60,252 bases of DNA, taken from contig NZ_RXHU01000073.1 in assembly GCF_003955665.1 (NCBI RefSeq), positions 1-60,252 on the forward strand. Reading direction: 5' to 3'. How positions within the stretch are numbered: position 1 is the stretch's first letter; each line of letters starts with the position of its first letter. A program made the position numbers and the translations under genes. The notes under the pieces are model-generated. The model worked only from the letters and a program-made list of their open reading frames with translations, made no database searches and was not told the origin of the DNA. Below are positions 8,257 to 17,072 of this stretch, piece after piece. Source of the stretch: Paenibacillus whitsoniae (lineage in GTDB: Bacteria; Bacillota; Bacilli; Paenibacillales; NBRC-103111).

Positions 8257-8281
8257 AAAAAGAGCCCCTCCCGGGGCTCTT
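8257..8281 (-). terminator. Terminator after rplI
   Basis: 9-bp GC-rich stem AAGAGCCCC/GGGGCTCTT with a 4-nt loop, followed by T residues on the minus strand. It lies between rplI and dnaB. Confidence 0.8.
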
Positions 8282-8312
8282 CTCCTCGATCAGCCGACGT
8301 CAACCGAGCGGC

Positions 8313-8762
8313 TTACTTCTCTTCAATCACGTGCACGTTCAAGCTCGACGTGACATCGGTGTGCAGCTTCACGACAACCTTCGTGACGCCCAGCGTCCGA
8401 ATCGGCTCGTCGAGCACGATTTTGCGTTTGTCGAGCGCAATTTTATATTGCTTCTCCAGCACTTCGGCGATCTGCTTGCTCGGAATCGCGCCGAACAAAC
8501 GGCCGCCCTCGCCGGCTTTCGCTTTAATCTGAACCGTCATTTCCGCAAGCTTCGCGCCGAGCGCCTGCGCGGCCGCTTTCTCTTCATCCTTGCGGCGCTG
8601 CTCCGCTTTCTTCTGATTGTCCAGCGTCTTCACCGCGCCTTGCGTGGCCGGAGCCGCCAGCCCTTGTGCAATCAGAAAGTTCTGTGCGTAGCCTTCAGAT
8701 ACCTCTTTGATTTCGCCCTTTTTGCCTTGACCCTTCACATCTTTCAAAAATACGACTTTCAT
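8313..8762 (-). CDS. rplI: 50S ribosomal protein L9
   Basis: 149 aa, standard length. The N-terminal RNA-binding domain (MKVVFLKDVKGQGKKGE, with EGYAQNFLI) is joined by a long charged helix (about 45-75) to the C-terminal domain (about 80-149). The ATG overlaps the gdpP stop by four bases (ATGA), indicating translational coupling. This order is conserved in Bacillus and Paenibacillus. Confidence 0.98.
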   Translation of the reverse strand: MKVVFLKDVKGQGKKGEIKEVSEGYAQNFLIAQGLAAPATQGAVKTLDNQKKAEQRRKDEEKAAAQALGAKLAEMTVQIKAKAGEGGRLFGAIPSKQIAEVLEKQYKIALDKRKIVLDEPIRTLGVTKVVVKLHTDVTSSLNVHVIEEK

Positions 8763-10720
8763 TCGAAAAGTCCCTCCTCTTCCTGCATGTCTGCTAGGAC
8801 TTGTTTTAATCGATTTGCGGCTTCCTCGAGGGTGCCTTCCAATTGCGTTGCGGCATTCGTCAAATGCCCGCCGCCGCCCATCCGCTCCATGACGACCTGC
8901 ACGTTCATCTGTCCGAGCGAGCGGGCGCTGATGCCGATGAGGCCGTCCGGCCGCACCGCGATCACGAAGGAAGCCATGATATTGGTCATATTCAACAATG
9001 TATCAGCAACTTGCGCGATCATCAACTGCGAATAGGTGCGCGATGACTCCGCTACCGCAAGCGCGATATGCTCATACAGCGTTTCTGTATGCTTCATGAC
9101 CTCGGCTCGTTCAATGTACGAGTCGAGATCTTCTTTCATGAGGCGCTGAATCAGCGCGGAGTCCGCACCGTTCCGCCGCAAGTACGACGCAGCCTCGAAC
9201 GTTCTTGCACCGGTGCGCAAGCTGAAGCTTTTCGTGTCGACGACGATTCCCGCCAGCAGCACCGTCGCTTCGAGTACTTCCATCGACAGCTTATCGTTCA
9301 AATACTGCAGCAGCTCGGTCACAAGCTCGCACGTCGAGGACGCATACGGCTCCATGTAGACGAGCGTCGCATCGTGAATGAACTCCTCGCTGCGCCGGTG
9401 ATGGTCGATGACGACGACCCGATGCGTCTGCTGCAGAAGCCGTGGCTCCGCCACCATCGACGCCTTATGCGTATCGACAACGACAGCCAAAGAGCGCTGC
9501 GTCGTGATAATCATCGCCTGCTCCGGCGTGATAAACCAACGGTGCAGCCGCTCGTCGGCGGCGATCGTTTCCATCACCTTTTGAATGGAAGGATTGACGC
9601 CCTCCAGCACGATGTACCCCTCTTTGCCCACGACCTGGACGGCCTTCAGCACGCCGATCGCGGCGCCGATGGAATCCATATCGGGGAACCGGTGGCCCAT
9701 GATGATGACCTTGTCGCTGTCCTTCATCAGATCGCGCAGCGCATGGGAAATGACCCTTGCCCGAACACGTGTACGCTTCTCGACTGCATTCGTCCGACCG
9801 CCGTAGAAGGAGAGCCGCTGCCCGACCTTCACCGTCACCTGGTCGCCGCCGCGGCCCAAGGACATGTCAAGGCTCATCTGCGCCATCTGACCGAGCTCTG
9901 CCAGCTGCTCGGCGCCGGAGGCGATCCCGATGCTTAGCGTGAGCGGCAGCTTATTCTCGATCGTGAGGTCGCGCACGTCATCCAGAATTTCGAACCGTGT
10001 CTGCTCGAGCTGGCGCAGCCCCTTTTGATCCATCAGAATAAGGAAACGGTCCGACGCCGTCCGGCGAAGGTACAGCTGGTGCTTCTGCGCCCACTCCGTA
10101 ATCTCCCCCGTGACCTTCGCGAGCATGATGCTGCGCGTCTGATCGTCCAGCCCCTGCGTCGCCTCGTCCAGGTTATCCATCATCACGATGCCGATGGCTG
10201 CCTTAGAATCCTCGTACTTTTTCGCAAGCAGCGCCTGCTCCGTCACTTCCCGGAAGAAAAGCAGCCGCTCTTCAGGACGGTGCCACACCTGATAAATCAG
10301 CTTGCCGATCGTCATTTCGAGCTTGTCGGTCTTTTCCTTCTTATTTTTCAAATCCGGAAAAAACTCCAGCAGCGGCTCCCCGATCACCGAATCCTGCTCC
10401 AGCATTTTGGCGACGAACGGGTTGTGCCACTCAATGCGCTTTTCCTCATTATATAAAATAATACCGATCGGCAGGCCGCTCATCACTTCGGTGCCCGCCT
10501 TTTTGACCCGATGCGTAATCGTGCCGACATACGTATTCAAATCGCGGCGGAACGCAGCCTCCGCTTGCAGCGTGAAGTATGCCATAACCCCGCACAGCAG
10601 GAAAGCCGTCAGGCCCAGCCACCATTTGAACAAATACAGGAGGATCGTCAAGCACAAAAGCAGAATGAACATCCACACGATGTGTTGACCGTGCCACCGC
10701 TTTAGAAGGAACTTCGGCAT
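8759..10720 (-). CDS. gdpP: Cyclic-di-AMP phosphodiesterase GdpP
   Basis: Membrane-bound enzyme that hydrolyses c-di-AMP to pApA and so affects wall and potassium homeostasis. It has 653 aa. Two N-terminal membrane segments (about 13-50) are followed by a degenerate PAS domain (about 75-150), a degenerate GGDEF domain (about 170-300) and DHH/DHHA1 domains (about 340-650). Catalytic motifs are intact: GHRFPDMDSIG, VVVIDHHRR and GGGGHLTNAA. It is translationally coupled to rplI and lies 18 bases after yybS. Only the DHH core is expected to be catalytic. Confidence 0.96.
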   Translation of the reverse strand: MPKFLLKRWHGQHIVWMFILLLCLTILLYLFKWWLGLTAFLLCGVMAYFTLQAEAAFRRDLNTYVGTITHRVKKAGTEVMSGLPIGIILYNEEKRIEWHNPFVAKMLEQDSVIGEPLLEFFPDLKNKKEKTDKLEMTIGKLIYQVWHRPEERLLFFREVTEQALLAKKYEDSKAAIGIVMMDNLDEATQGLDDQTRSIMLAKVTGEITEWAQKHQLYLRRTASDRFLILMDQKGLRQLEQTRFEILDDVRDLTIENKLPLTLSIGIASGAEQLAELGQMAQMSLDMSLGRGGDQVTVKVGQRLSFYGGRTNAVEKRTRVRARVISHALRDLMKDSDKVIIMGHRFPDMDSIGAAIGVLKAVQVVGKEGYIVLEGVNPSIQKVMETIAADERLHRWFITPEQAMIITTQRSLAVVVDTHKASMVAEPRLLQQTHRVVVIDHHRRSEEFIHDATLVYMEPYASSTCELVTELLQYLNDKLSMEVLEATVLLAGIVVDTKSFSLRTGARTFEAASYLRRNGADSALIQRLMKEDLDSYIERAEVMKHTETLYEHIALAVAESSRTYSQLMIAQVADTLLNMTNIMASFVIAVRPDGLIGISARSLGQMNVQVVMERMGGGGHLTNAATQLEGTLEEAANRLKQVLADMQEEEGLFE

Positions 10721-10738
10721 TCGAACTAGCTCCTAATC

Positions 10739-11653
10739 CTATAGATTTTTCTTGAACCGCTCACGGATTGGAAACGCAACATCAAATACCCCTAATAAGC
10801 TGTATACGAGAAAGAGTGGCGGCATCACACATAGAATTACGATCCCGATAATCGGCAGAACCGGTTTCCAGCGATTCGCGTAAGACACGAAGAACAGGAA
10901 CCCGATCGCCTGCACCGCGAACACCAGCATCAAGAGCGGCATCGCGTTCATGAGCAGCGTCGAAATGAGCGAGCTGGCATCCGGCGTCGTAAACATATCC
11001 AGCACAAAAGCGACCAAATAAATCCAGACGAGCGATTTCTGCAGCATCCACTCCCGCATCGGCCGCAGCCCGGGAATGCCTTCCCCGGATTTGTTCAACA
11101 GCCAACGGCTGACGCCATGCGTAACAAACGCGTAGAACAGCGCAAAGAAAATCAAATACAGCGGAATCACCTGCACGATAAAGTTCAGGTAGACCTCCAT
11201 ATCGGTCGGCAGCAGCTCTTTCATGGCAGGCGGCATCGTATCGATGCTGGACTGCATGAAATCTTTGAACCGAGCCACGGGATCGAAGCCGAACAAGTAG
11301 CCGCAGACGAGGCCAAGGAGCGCCTCCGCGATGATGGTGACAATTCCCGCCGTCAGTACCGAGCGGGCCGGAGCTTTCCGCTTATACAGCGTGCCCATCG
11401 CTAGCACCGTCGGGAGCATGAGCAGCGAGAGCGTAATCAGAAACCAACTATGCCACTGGGTCAACAGCACGATCACGAGCAGACTGACCACATAGCTGAT
11501 GATAAAGCGCTTCGTACTCGATTTGACAAACAGCATCACCATCGGCACAAGCAAAAAACTAAATGTGAATACAATAAAAGGCGTCATAAAGGATAGCAGA
11601 AAAAGTACCGTTACCGCGCTCCATATGATGCTTTGCCAACCTCGTTTCCCCAA
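10739..11653 (-). CDS. yybS: YybS-family (DUF2232) integral membrane protein
   Basis: 304 aa with about eight hydrophobic segments and short loops, typical of DUF2232; molecular function unknown. The start is TTG at 11653, with GAGGTG seven bases upstream, immediately after the stop of the mazG-like gene. Its conserved place before gdpP and rplI suggests an envelope-linked role; the family resembles S-component-like membrane proteins. Confidence 0.9.
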   Translation of the reverse strand: MGKRGWQSIIWSAVTVLFLLSFMTPFIVFTFSFLLVPMVMLFVKSSTKRFIISYVVSLLVIVLLTQWHSWFLITLSLLMLPTVLAMGTLYKRKAPARSVLTAGIVTIIAEALLGLVCGYLFGFDPVARFKDFMQSSIDTMPPAMKELLPTDMEVYLNFIVQVIPLYLIFFALFYAFVTHGVSRWLLNKSGEGIPGLRPMREWMLQKSLVWIYLVAFVLDMFTTPDASSLISTLLMNAMPLLMLVFAVQAIGFLFFVSYANRWKPVLPIIGIVILCVMPPLFLVYSLLGVFDVAFPIRERFKKNL

Positions 11654-11659
11654 CCGGGC

Positions 11660-11971
11660 TCACCTCTTACGTAAATGTTCTTCGAGCGAGGAAATGTCGC
11701 CGTACCAGTCCTCAAGCTGATGTCCCTCTTGGCGGTGCTGCTTCATTTTCTCGACGATGGCTTCGTCTAGCTGTTTATAAGAAATGCCAAGTCTTCTGCC
11801 TAAAATATAGCCGCTTGAAATCAAGCTCGCCAATCCATCGAGAATCTTCGCATGGCTTCCTTCCCAAATGCCTTTGAGCAGATGAGCAACGTGATCGACA
11901 ACTTCGGTCTTGAGCCACTCAATCACTTTGGCCCGTCTGGCTAAGTCAACTTCTTTCTCCCGATTCAGCAC
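11660..11971 (-). CDS. MazG-like family protein
   Basis: 103 aa, all-helical, probable GTG start at 11971 with AGGAG nine bases upstream. It resembles the short MazG-like proteins of Bacillus, relatives of nucleotide pyrophosphohydrolases. The metal-binding ExxE pattern is only partly visible, so catalytic activity is uncertain. First gene of the yybS-gdpP-rplI-dnaB run. A -10 (TATAAT, minus strand, 12009-12014) lies just upstream. Confidence 0.8.
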   Translation of the reverse strand: MLNREKEVDLARRAKVIEWLKTEVVDHVAHLLKGIWEGSHAKILDGLASLISSGYILGRRLGISYKQLDEAIVEKMKQHRQEGHQLEDWYGDISSLEEHLRKR

Positions 11972-12008
11972 CCGTCATCTCTCCTCATGTCCCCTGACAT
12001 TATGATCA

Positions 12009-12045
12009 ATTATACCACAAAAAGGGACTAGAAAAGAAAGTCCCT
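12009..12045 (-). terminator. Second terminator of the 12-17 kb operon, next to the mazG-like promoter
   Basis: The minus strand reads AGGGACT, a 9-nt loop, AGTCCCT and five T residues (hairpin 12023-12045). TATAAT at 12009-12014 follows at once and probably serves as the -10 of the mazG-like gene, although no clear -35 is seen. Confidence 0.65.
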
Positions 12046-12077
12046 ACAAAGCCGCCATATGCCGCTTCGAAAATAAG

Positions 12078-12099
12078 AAAAAACAGCCGTCTCCGGCTG
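12078..12099 (-). terminator. First terminator of the 12-17 kb operon
   Basis: CAGCCG-GAGA-CGGCTG hairpin followed by six T residues on the minus strand, directly after the response-regulator gene. Confidence 0.85.
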
Positions 12100-12126
12100 C
12101 CTCTCACCCTCTGTATGTGGTCCTGC

Positions 12127-12822
12127 TTATACGATGAATCGATATCCCGAGCCCCACACCGTTCCGATATATTGCGGCTTGGACGGGGTCTCCTCAATCT
12201 TCTCGCGGATGCGGGCGATGTGGACGGTGACCGTAGACGCATCCCCCAAGCTGTCGAGGCCCCAGATACGCTCGAACAGCTCCTCTTTGCCGAACACCCG
12301 GTTAGCGTTCTGCAGCAGGAACAGCAGCAGGTCGAACTCCTTTTGCGCGAGAAACACCTCTTGCCCGTTCACGAACACCCGGCGGGCATCTTTATGAACC
12401 TCCAGCCCCCGCACCTGCAGCTTGCTGCCTTCGTGATCCTTACCGAACCGCTCTTTCATCCGCTCAAACTTCTTGAGATGCGCCCCTACCCGGGCGACCA
12501 GCTCGCCGGAGCTGAACGGCTTCGTGATGTAATCGTCCGCGCCGAGGCCCAGTCCGTTGATTTTATAAATCTCCTCCGCCCGCGCCGACACGAGCAGCAC
12601 CGGAATATCGTCCCGCTCCCGCACCGTTCGCAGCACCTCGAAGCCGTCCATATCCGGCAGCATAATATCCAGAAGAATCAACGCGAACGTCTCCGCTTCC
12701 AGCGCCTTCAGTCCCTCTTCTCCACTGTTTACGATCTTCACCGCGTAGCCGCTCAGCTCCAGGTAGTCCCGCTGCAGATTGGCGATGCTTTGATCGTCTT
12801 CCACGATAAGAATTGTTTTCAT
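12127..12822 (-). CDS. OmpR-family response regulator of a TCS/ABC operon
   Basis: 231 aa. Receiver domain (phospho-acceptor D52 in ILLDIMLP, signature TKPF) and C-terminal winged helix ending WGSGYRFIV. The ORF opens six codons earlier, but GGAGAG is placed for the ATG at 12822 (MKTILIVEDD). It lies 19 bases after the kinase gene and is the last gene of an apparent operon with an ABC exporter and a secreted protein. It probably controls that operon. Target sites are not proven; the palindrome at 17081-17092 is a candidate. Confidence 0.93.
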   Translation of the reverse strand: MKTILIVEDDQSIANLQRDYLELSGYAVKIVNSGEEGLKALEAETFALILLDIMLPDMDGFEVLRTVRERDDIPVLLVSARAEEIYKINGLGLGADDYITKPFSSGELVARVGAHLKKFERMKERFGKDHEGSKLQVRGLEVHKDARRVFVNGQEVFLAQKEFDLLLFLLQNANRVFGKEELFERIWGLDSLGDASTVTVHIARIREKIEETPSKPQYIGTVWGSGYRFIV

Positions 12823-12841
12823 CCTTAACTCTCCCCACACG

Positions 12842-14269
12842 CTACAACTTTTTCAGGGAAATCATGATCCGGGTGCCCTCGCCCTCCTGGCTCGTCGCCC
12901 AAATCTTCCCCTCATGCCCCTCCACAATTTGCTTGGCGATGGCCAGGCCCAATCCGCTGCCGCTCTTTCTTGAAGGGTCTGCTTGATAAAAGCGTTCAAA
13001 GATGTAAGGCAGCTTCGCTTCCGGTATCCCTTTTCCATTATCTCGAATCTCTATAATCGCCGAAGTCCGCGTCTCGCGAAGAATGATCGCAATGCGGCCC
13101 CGGTCTTTCTCTACAACCATGAGCGCGTTGTCCAAAATATTTTGAATGACTCGGCGCAGCCGCTCCCGATCGATCCGTACCGCTACCTGCGATTCAAGCT
13201 CATTAATAAGTTCGATCGCCACATTGGCTTTCTCAAACTCGTATCTGTAATCCGCTATGCAATCCTCGAAATAGGCGACCACGTCGCTCTTCTCAAAATG
13301 ATACGGCAGCTGGTTCAGATCCAGCTTGGAGTACAGCAGCAGGTCATCGATCATCGCGTTGACCAGAATCGCTTTCGACCGGGCGATGTCCAAGTATTCC
13401 GCCAGCTTCTCCGGCGACTTGGCCACCCCGTCGATAATACCCTCGATATATCCTTTAATCGAAGTTACCGGTGTCTTCAAATCGTGTGAAATGCTGGACA
13501 CCAGAAACTTGCGGTTATCGTCATATTTTTCCTGCAAATAGACGGATTCCTTCAGCTTGATGCGCATCAGCTCCAGCGTTCGGCACAGCTCGCGTACTTC
13601 CCCTTCGCCCTCTTCGGCAATGCCGCGGCTAAGGTCGCCTTCGCTGATCGCCCTCGCTGCGTCTTTCAACCTGGAGATCGGCGAAACGATCCCGCGGGCA
13701 AAGCGGTACGAAACCCAGAAATTCATCGCCAGGAACACCAGCGTGAAGAATCCGAGCGTAAACCCGCCAAGCAGCCAGAAAAATGCTGTGTTCATCTTGA
13801 TCGGCGCCAACAGCAGAAGCACCCCGGCTTCGCCCAATGGCAGCTTGTAATCAACGCGGGCCAGCTGATAATTATCCCCATGCAGCTCGAGCGTACTCGG
13901 ACCCGATGGCTGGCTGGAGAGAATCAAGCTTTTTTCAATGTCCATTTTGGTGAAATTGGTTGTCGCATAGATCACTTCGCGGTTCTTTACGATGACAGCA
14001 CTGGCTCCCAAAGCGCTCATTTGCCTCGCCAGATCCGTCTGATACTGCTTGTCGAGCAGTTGATCGAAGCTCAACGCTTGCGCTCGCTGCTGAATATCGC
14101 TAATGGCCGCTCGAACCTCGAAAGCGCGCTGGAACTCCTTTGTCTGCACTTCTTGTCCGAACATGCGCGTATAGGCAGCGATAAAGATAACGACAGCTAG
14201 CAGCGTAAGGCCGATCGTGGCCAGCAGCGCCAACGCATTCATCGTAAAAAAACGTTTTGTGAAGTTCAT
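12842..14269 (-). CDS. Sensor histidine kinase of a TCS/ABC operon
   Basis: 475 aa. Membrane segment (about 12-34), extracytoplasmic domain of about 130 residues (about 36-165), second membrane segment (about 168-195), HAMP (about 195-250), DHp with SSISHDLKTPV (phospho-His) and an HATPase with DNALMVVEK (N box), DNGKGIPE and GSGLGLAI. Start chosen at 14269 (MNFTKRFF), with AGAGGCG upstream; the longer ORF start has no RBS. The large external domain differs from the loop-less BceS-type kinases usually paired with peptide-detoxification ABC modules. Confidence 0.92.
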   Translation of the reverse strand: MNFTKRFFTMNALALLATIGLTLLAVVIFIAAYTRMFGQEVQTKEFQRAFEVRAAISDIQQRAQALSFDQLLDKQYQTDLARQMSALGASAVIVKNREVIYATTNFTKMDIEKSLILSSQPSGPSTLELHGDNYQLARVDYKLPLGEAGVLLLLAPIKMNTAFFWLLGGFTLGFFTLVFLAMNFWVSYRFARGIVSPISRLKDAARAISEGDLSRGIAEEGEGEVRELCRTLELMRIKLKESVYLQEKYDDNRKFLVSSISHDLKTPVTSIKGYIEGIIDGVAKSPEKLAEYLDIARSKAILVNAMIDDLLLYSKLDLNQLPYHFEKSDVVAYFEDCIADYRYEFEKANVAIELINELESQVAVRIDRERLRRVIQNILDNALMVVEKDRGRIAIILRETRTSAIIEIRDNGKGIPEAKLPYIFERFYQADPSRKSGSGLGLAIAKQIVEGHEGKIWATSQEGEGTRIMISLKKL

Positions 14270-14282
14270 AGCTAACGCCTCT

Positions 14283-15035
14283 CTATAGATCCTTCCTGTC
14301 AAACAGATAATACCCAGTTGTAAATAACATGATACCACATCCGGCTATAATGAGAACTTCCCGGAAGATTTTAAACACATTCGTCGTCTCGGAGATCCAA
14401 AGCATGTACCAATCGAACATCGACGTTACGAAGAAACTCGAATACGCGGAGAAGATGATCCCCAGGAAATTAAACGCAATAAACACGAGAATCGATAAGA
14501 AAAAGACCGCTAATCCGCCCTGAATGAGATTGGCAAGGAGCACGACGATCAGCGCAAACACAAAGACCGGGAAAAACGTTAGGATATAGGACAGAATGAC
14601 CTTAAAAATCCCGCTGAGACTTGCCGTCGATGGGTTAAAGATTAGCCCCGCCAGGAGCGAAATGACCATCACAAACAGCAGCATACCCGCGATAAAAAGC
14701 GCCAAATTCAACACCTTCGCGCTGAAAACGCCGAATCGGCTCACCGGCCTGAGCAGCGTAATTTTCATCGTGTTCGACGAGGTTTCGCCATTGAACATAT
14801 CGATCGCCACAAACGTCGCAAACAGCGGCAGAATCGTATAGGAGAAAAATTGAAGCACGACGAGCGGGAACTCCACACTGCCGACGATCCGCAAACCCAG
14901 CCCATGCTTGATTGTGGTCACAGCAATTTGCCCGATCATGACCGCTAACGTGGACAAAATGACGGCCGCCAGCAGCTTTTTCTTTTTACGCAGCTTCACC
15001 CCTTCATTGAGGAATGCGGCTTTAAACCCGACCAT
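14283..15035 (-). CDS. ABC-2 type transporter permease
   Basis: 250 aa with six predicted membrane segments and a short N-terminal cytoplasmic stretch (FLNEGVKLRKKKK), as in NatB/BcrB-type export permeases. It is not a BceB/FtsX-like permease (no large external loop). The start overlaps the ATPase gene by 14 bases, with GAGGTGG upstream. It should work with the adjacent ATPase as an exporter; the substrate is unknown. Confidence 0.88.
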   Translation of the reverse strand: MVGFKAAFLNEGVKLRKKKKLLAAVILSTLAVMIGQIAVTTIKHGLGLRIVGSVEFPLVVLQFFSYTILPLFATFVAIDMFNGETSSNTMKITLLRPVSRFGVFSAKVLNLALFIAGMLLFVMVISLLAGLIFNPSTASLSGIFKVILSYILTFFPVFVFALIVVLLANLIQGGLAVFFLSILVFIAFNFLGIIFSAYSSFFVTSMFDWYMLWISETTNVFKIFREVLIIAGCGIMLFTTGYYLFDRKDL

Positions 15036-15747
15036 TGCGATCCACCTCGCTTACAAAATAATTCTCGAGCGATGAGTAATACGAAAGAATGTTGCTTGTA
15101 TACTCCACGTTCACCAGCTTGCCGCCATAAATGATGCCGATGCGGGTGCAGGTCAGCTCTACATCGTGAATCAAGTGACTGGAAATGAAGAACGTTGTTC
15201 CTTCAGCGGACAACTGCTTAATCAGCTTCCGCATGTCCAGCATCCCTTCGACATCCAGCCCGTTGAGCGGCTCGTCCAGAATCAGCAGCTTGGGCTTCGA
15301 CAGAATGGCCGCGGCAATCCCTAAGCGCTGCTTCATCCCGAGTGAGAACTTCTGGGACCTCTCGTTTTTATATTTCAAGATGCCCGTAATCTCCAGGCAT
15401 TCATCAATTCTTCGCTGATCGACTTCCGGATAGTAACGCGCAAACAGCTTGAGATTCTCATTCGCCGTTAAATACGGATACGACTCCGCTGTCTCAATGA
15501 CACAGCCGACATGCTTCATCGCCCCAACATAATCTTCCGTAACGCTCGCGCCAAAAATTTTCACATCGCCGCGATCCGGCTTCATCAGCCCGGTGATCAT
15601 CTTCATCGCAGTCGTTTTCCCTGCACCATTGGGCCCAAGAAAGCCGTACACATCGCCTTGATCTACATCTAAATTCAAATCGCTGATACCCCGGCCGTTC
15701 TTGAACGACTTGGTTAATGCGCTAACTTCTATCGCCTTGACGGTCAA
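15022..15747 (-). CDS. ABC transporter ATP-binding protein
   Basis: 241 aa. Walker A GPNGAGKTT (about 40), signature FSLGMKQRLG (about 137), Walker B LLILDEPLNGLD and an H-loop SSH are intact. It belongs to the CcmA/NatA/BcrA export branch. The start is TTG at 15747 with GGAGGG six bases upstream. It overlaps the permease gene. A 27-nt hairpin separates it from the secreted-protein gene upstream. Confidence 0.93.
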   Translation of the reverse strand: MTVKAIEVSALTKSFKNGRGISDLNLDVDQGDVYGFLGPNGAGKTTAMKMITGLMKPDRGDVKIFGASVTEDYVGAMKHVGCVIETAESYPYLTANENLKLFARYYPEVDQRRIDECLEITGILKYKNERSQKFSLGMKQRLGIAAAILSKPKLLILDEPLNGLDVEGMLDMRKLIKQLSAEGTTFFISSHLIHDVELTCTRIGIIYGGKLVNVEYTSNILSYYSSLENYFVSEVDRNGRV

Positions 15748-15770
15748 CTTGCACCCTCCTCACAAATACG

Positions 15771-15797
15771 CAGGAAGCTGCTTATCGCAGCCTCCTG
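15771..15797 (-). promoter_or_regulatory. Intercistronic hairpin between secreted-protein and ABC genes
   Basis: 11-bp stem with one mismatch, CAGGA(A)GCTGC/GCAGC(C)TCCTG, 5-nt loop, no U-tract. It sits in the only sizeable gap (62 bases) of the operon. It could be an RNA-processing or stability element that sets different levels for the first gene and the rest. Confidence 0.5.
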
Positions 15798-15809
15798 ACG
15801 CTTCCTTGC

Positions 15810-17051
15810 TTATTCAAATGCGCGATTAAACTCATTATCGTAGAAAGGCTTCATTTCGGATCGGTACGAATTGTTGCCTTTCATCTCCAGGTTAAGCTCG
15901 ACGTAAACTTTGCCTGTGCCGCTTGGGTGGATCATGCCATTTTTCGTCTCACCTTTGGCGTTCGTGTATGTAAACGCCTGATTCATCTGGGACAGTGTGT
16001 ACTCGAAGCTGAACTGATCCTTGTCCGGATAATCTTTCTCGAAGCCTGGAAGTACCGTTTCTGCAAAAGTGCCTTTTACTTTGTCCCCATCGATATTCGT
16101 AATTTGAAGGGTACGTTCGCCAATTTTAACGAACTTGCCGTCTTTCTCCATAATGATGTTGTTTTTGTAGGTACCGACATATTTGCTGCTGAGGCCGTTG
16201 TAGTTCGCTTTTTGCACCTCGGCACCCGTTAAATCCGGTTTAACGACAGTCGTCGAGCCGACGTTCGAGAGTTTGGCTACCACATTCAGCGTCAGTTCAT
16301 GCTGCACGCCATTTTTGTCTTTCCCTGATAACGTAATATCACCAGTCACGTTCTCTAGGTAGCCAGCTTTGTTCTCAACAGCGGATCCTACCACCTTTTT
16401 CACAAAAATATCGCTCTGAACCACGGCAAGGTCTGAATCATCGTGGAGGCTGCGCTTAAAGCCGAAGGACGCCACCGCATTGGCCAAGGCAGGTACTTGC
16501 GCTTCGGACAAGCTTCCCGCATATACCTTGCTGCCGTTCGCTCCCTCTTCCACCTGTACATAATCCTTCAGGTTGCCAACGACGGCGTCGACAATCTTTT
16601 CAACCTCGGAGGCTCCGTTTTCATTAAAAGGATTTTTGAACTCGCCAGGCGTACGACGTCCAAAGTCAGACGGATACTCCGTCACATAGTACTTATTTTC
16701 CACACTATTCTTCCATGCGGAAATTGTCGAATCCTCATACGAATAGTTGGTCGACGTTTTGCCGTCTCTTCCTGTGGAAACCGTTATGTTTTCCTTCCGT
16801 TTACCGGACGTGTCGAATTTCTGCGTTGCAGAAGACTGCTCGAGAATCTTATCATTATCTTTGAGTGTAAAAAGCGACTCTACCGTGTAGTTGCCCAAGC
16901 CGCCCTCCATCATCGAAGCTGTCTTCTTGGCAGAATCCTTGAGCCGGTCATAGCCGGAACCCAGCAGCGAATCAGCGAACGCCGTGGAGACGAAGAGACA
17001 AGCGCCGACAGTGAACGAGAGGACGGTCAATCCTTTTTTACTTAATTTCAT
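15810..17051 (-). CDS. Secreted two-domain protein of unknown function
   Basis: 413 aa, family not identified. Signal peptide residues 1-26 (cleavage after AFA). It has no lipobox, membrane anchor or wall-binding repeat, so it should be released or held by partners. The region 27-280 is beta-rich with a helical insert (about 146-200); the mix of long antiparallel strands and helices recalls LolA/RseB-like lipid-binding folds, which is inference only. A second beta domain (about 285-413, from YVGTYKNNIIMEKDGK) resembles small beta-barrels. The ATG at 17051 was chosen over 17057 because AAGGAG is seven bases upstream. It is the first gene of an operon with an ABC exporter and a two-component system, so it may be a ligand, sensor accessory or client of them. 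Confidence 0.82.
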   Translation of the reverse strand: MKLSKKGLTVLSFTVGACLFVSTAFADSLLGSGYDRLKDSAKKTASMMEGGLGNYTVESLFTLKDNDKILEQSSATQKFDTSGKRKENITVSTGRDGKTSTNYSYEDSTISAWKNSVENKYYVTEYPSDFGRRTPGEFKNPFNENGASEVEKIVDAVVGNLKDYVQVEEGANGSKVYAGSLSEAQVPALANAVASFGFKRSLHDDSDLAVVQSDIFVKKVVGSAVENKAGYLENVTGDITLSGKDKNGVQHELTLNVVAKLSNVGSTTVVKPDLTGAEVQKANYNGLSSKYVGTYKNNIIMEKDGKFVKIGERTLQITNIDGDKVKGTFAETVLPGFEKDYPDKDQFSFEYTLSQMNQAFTYTNAKGETKNGMIHPSGTGKVYVELNLEMKGNNSYRSEMKPFYDNEFNRAFE

Positions 17052-17072
17052 GTCCATTCTCCTTTGAAACCA

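Noticed and set aside
7758..9035. 425-aa plus-strand ORF over dnaB, rplI and gdpP
   Set aside because: Shadow of three well-supported genes on the other strand; Arg/His-rich translation typical of antisense frames.
12127..15747. Bacitracin-type BceRSAB detoxification module
   Set aside because: The permease lacks the FtsX-like ten-segment layout with a large external loop, and the kinase has a sizeable extracellular domain instead of two bare membrane helices.
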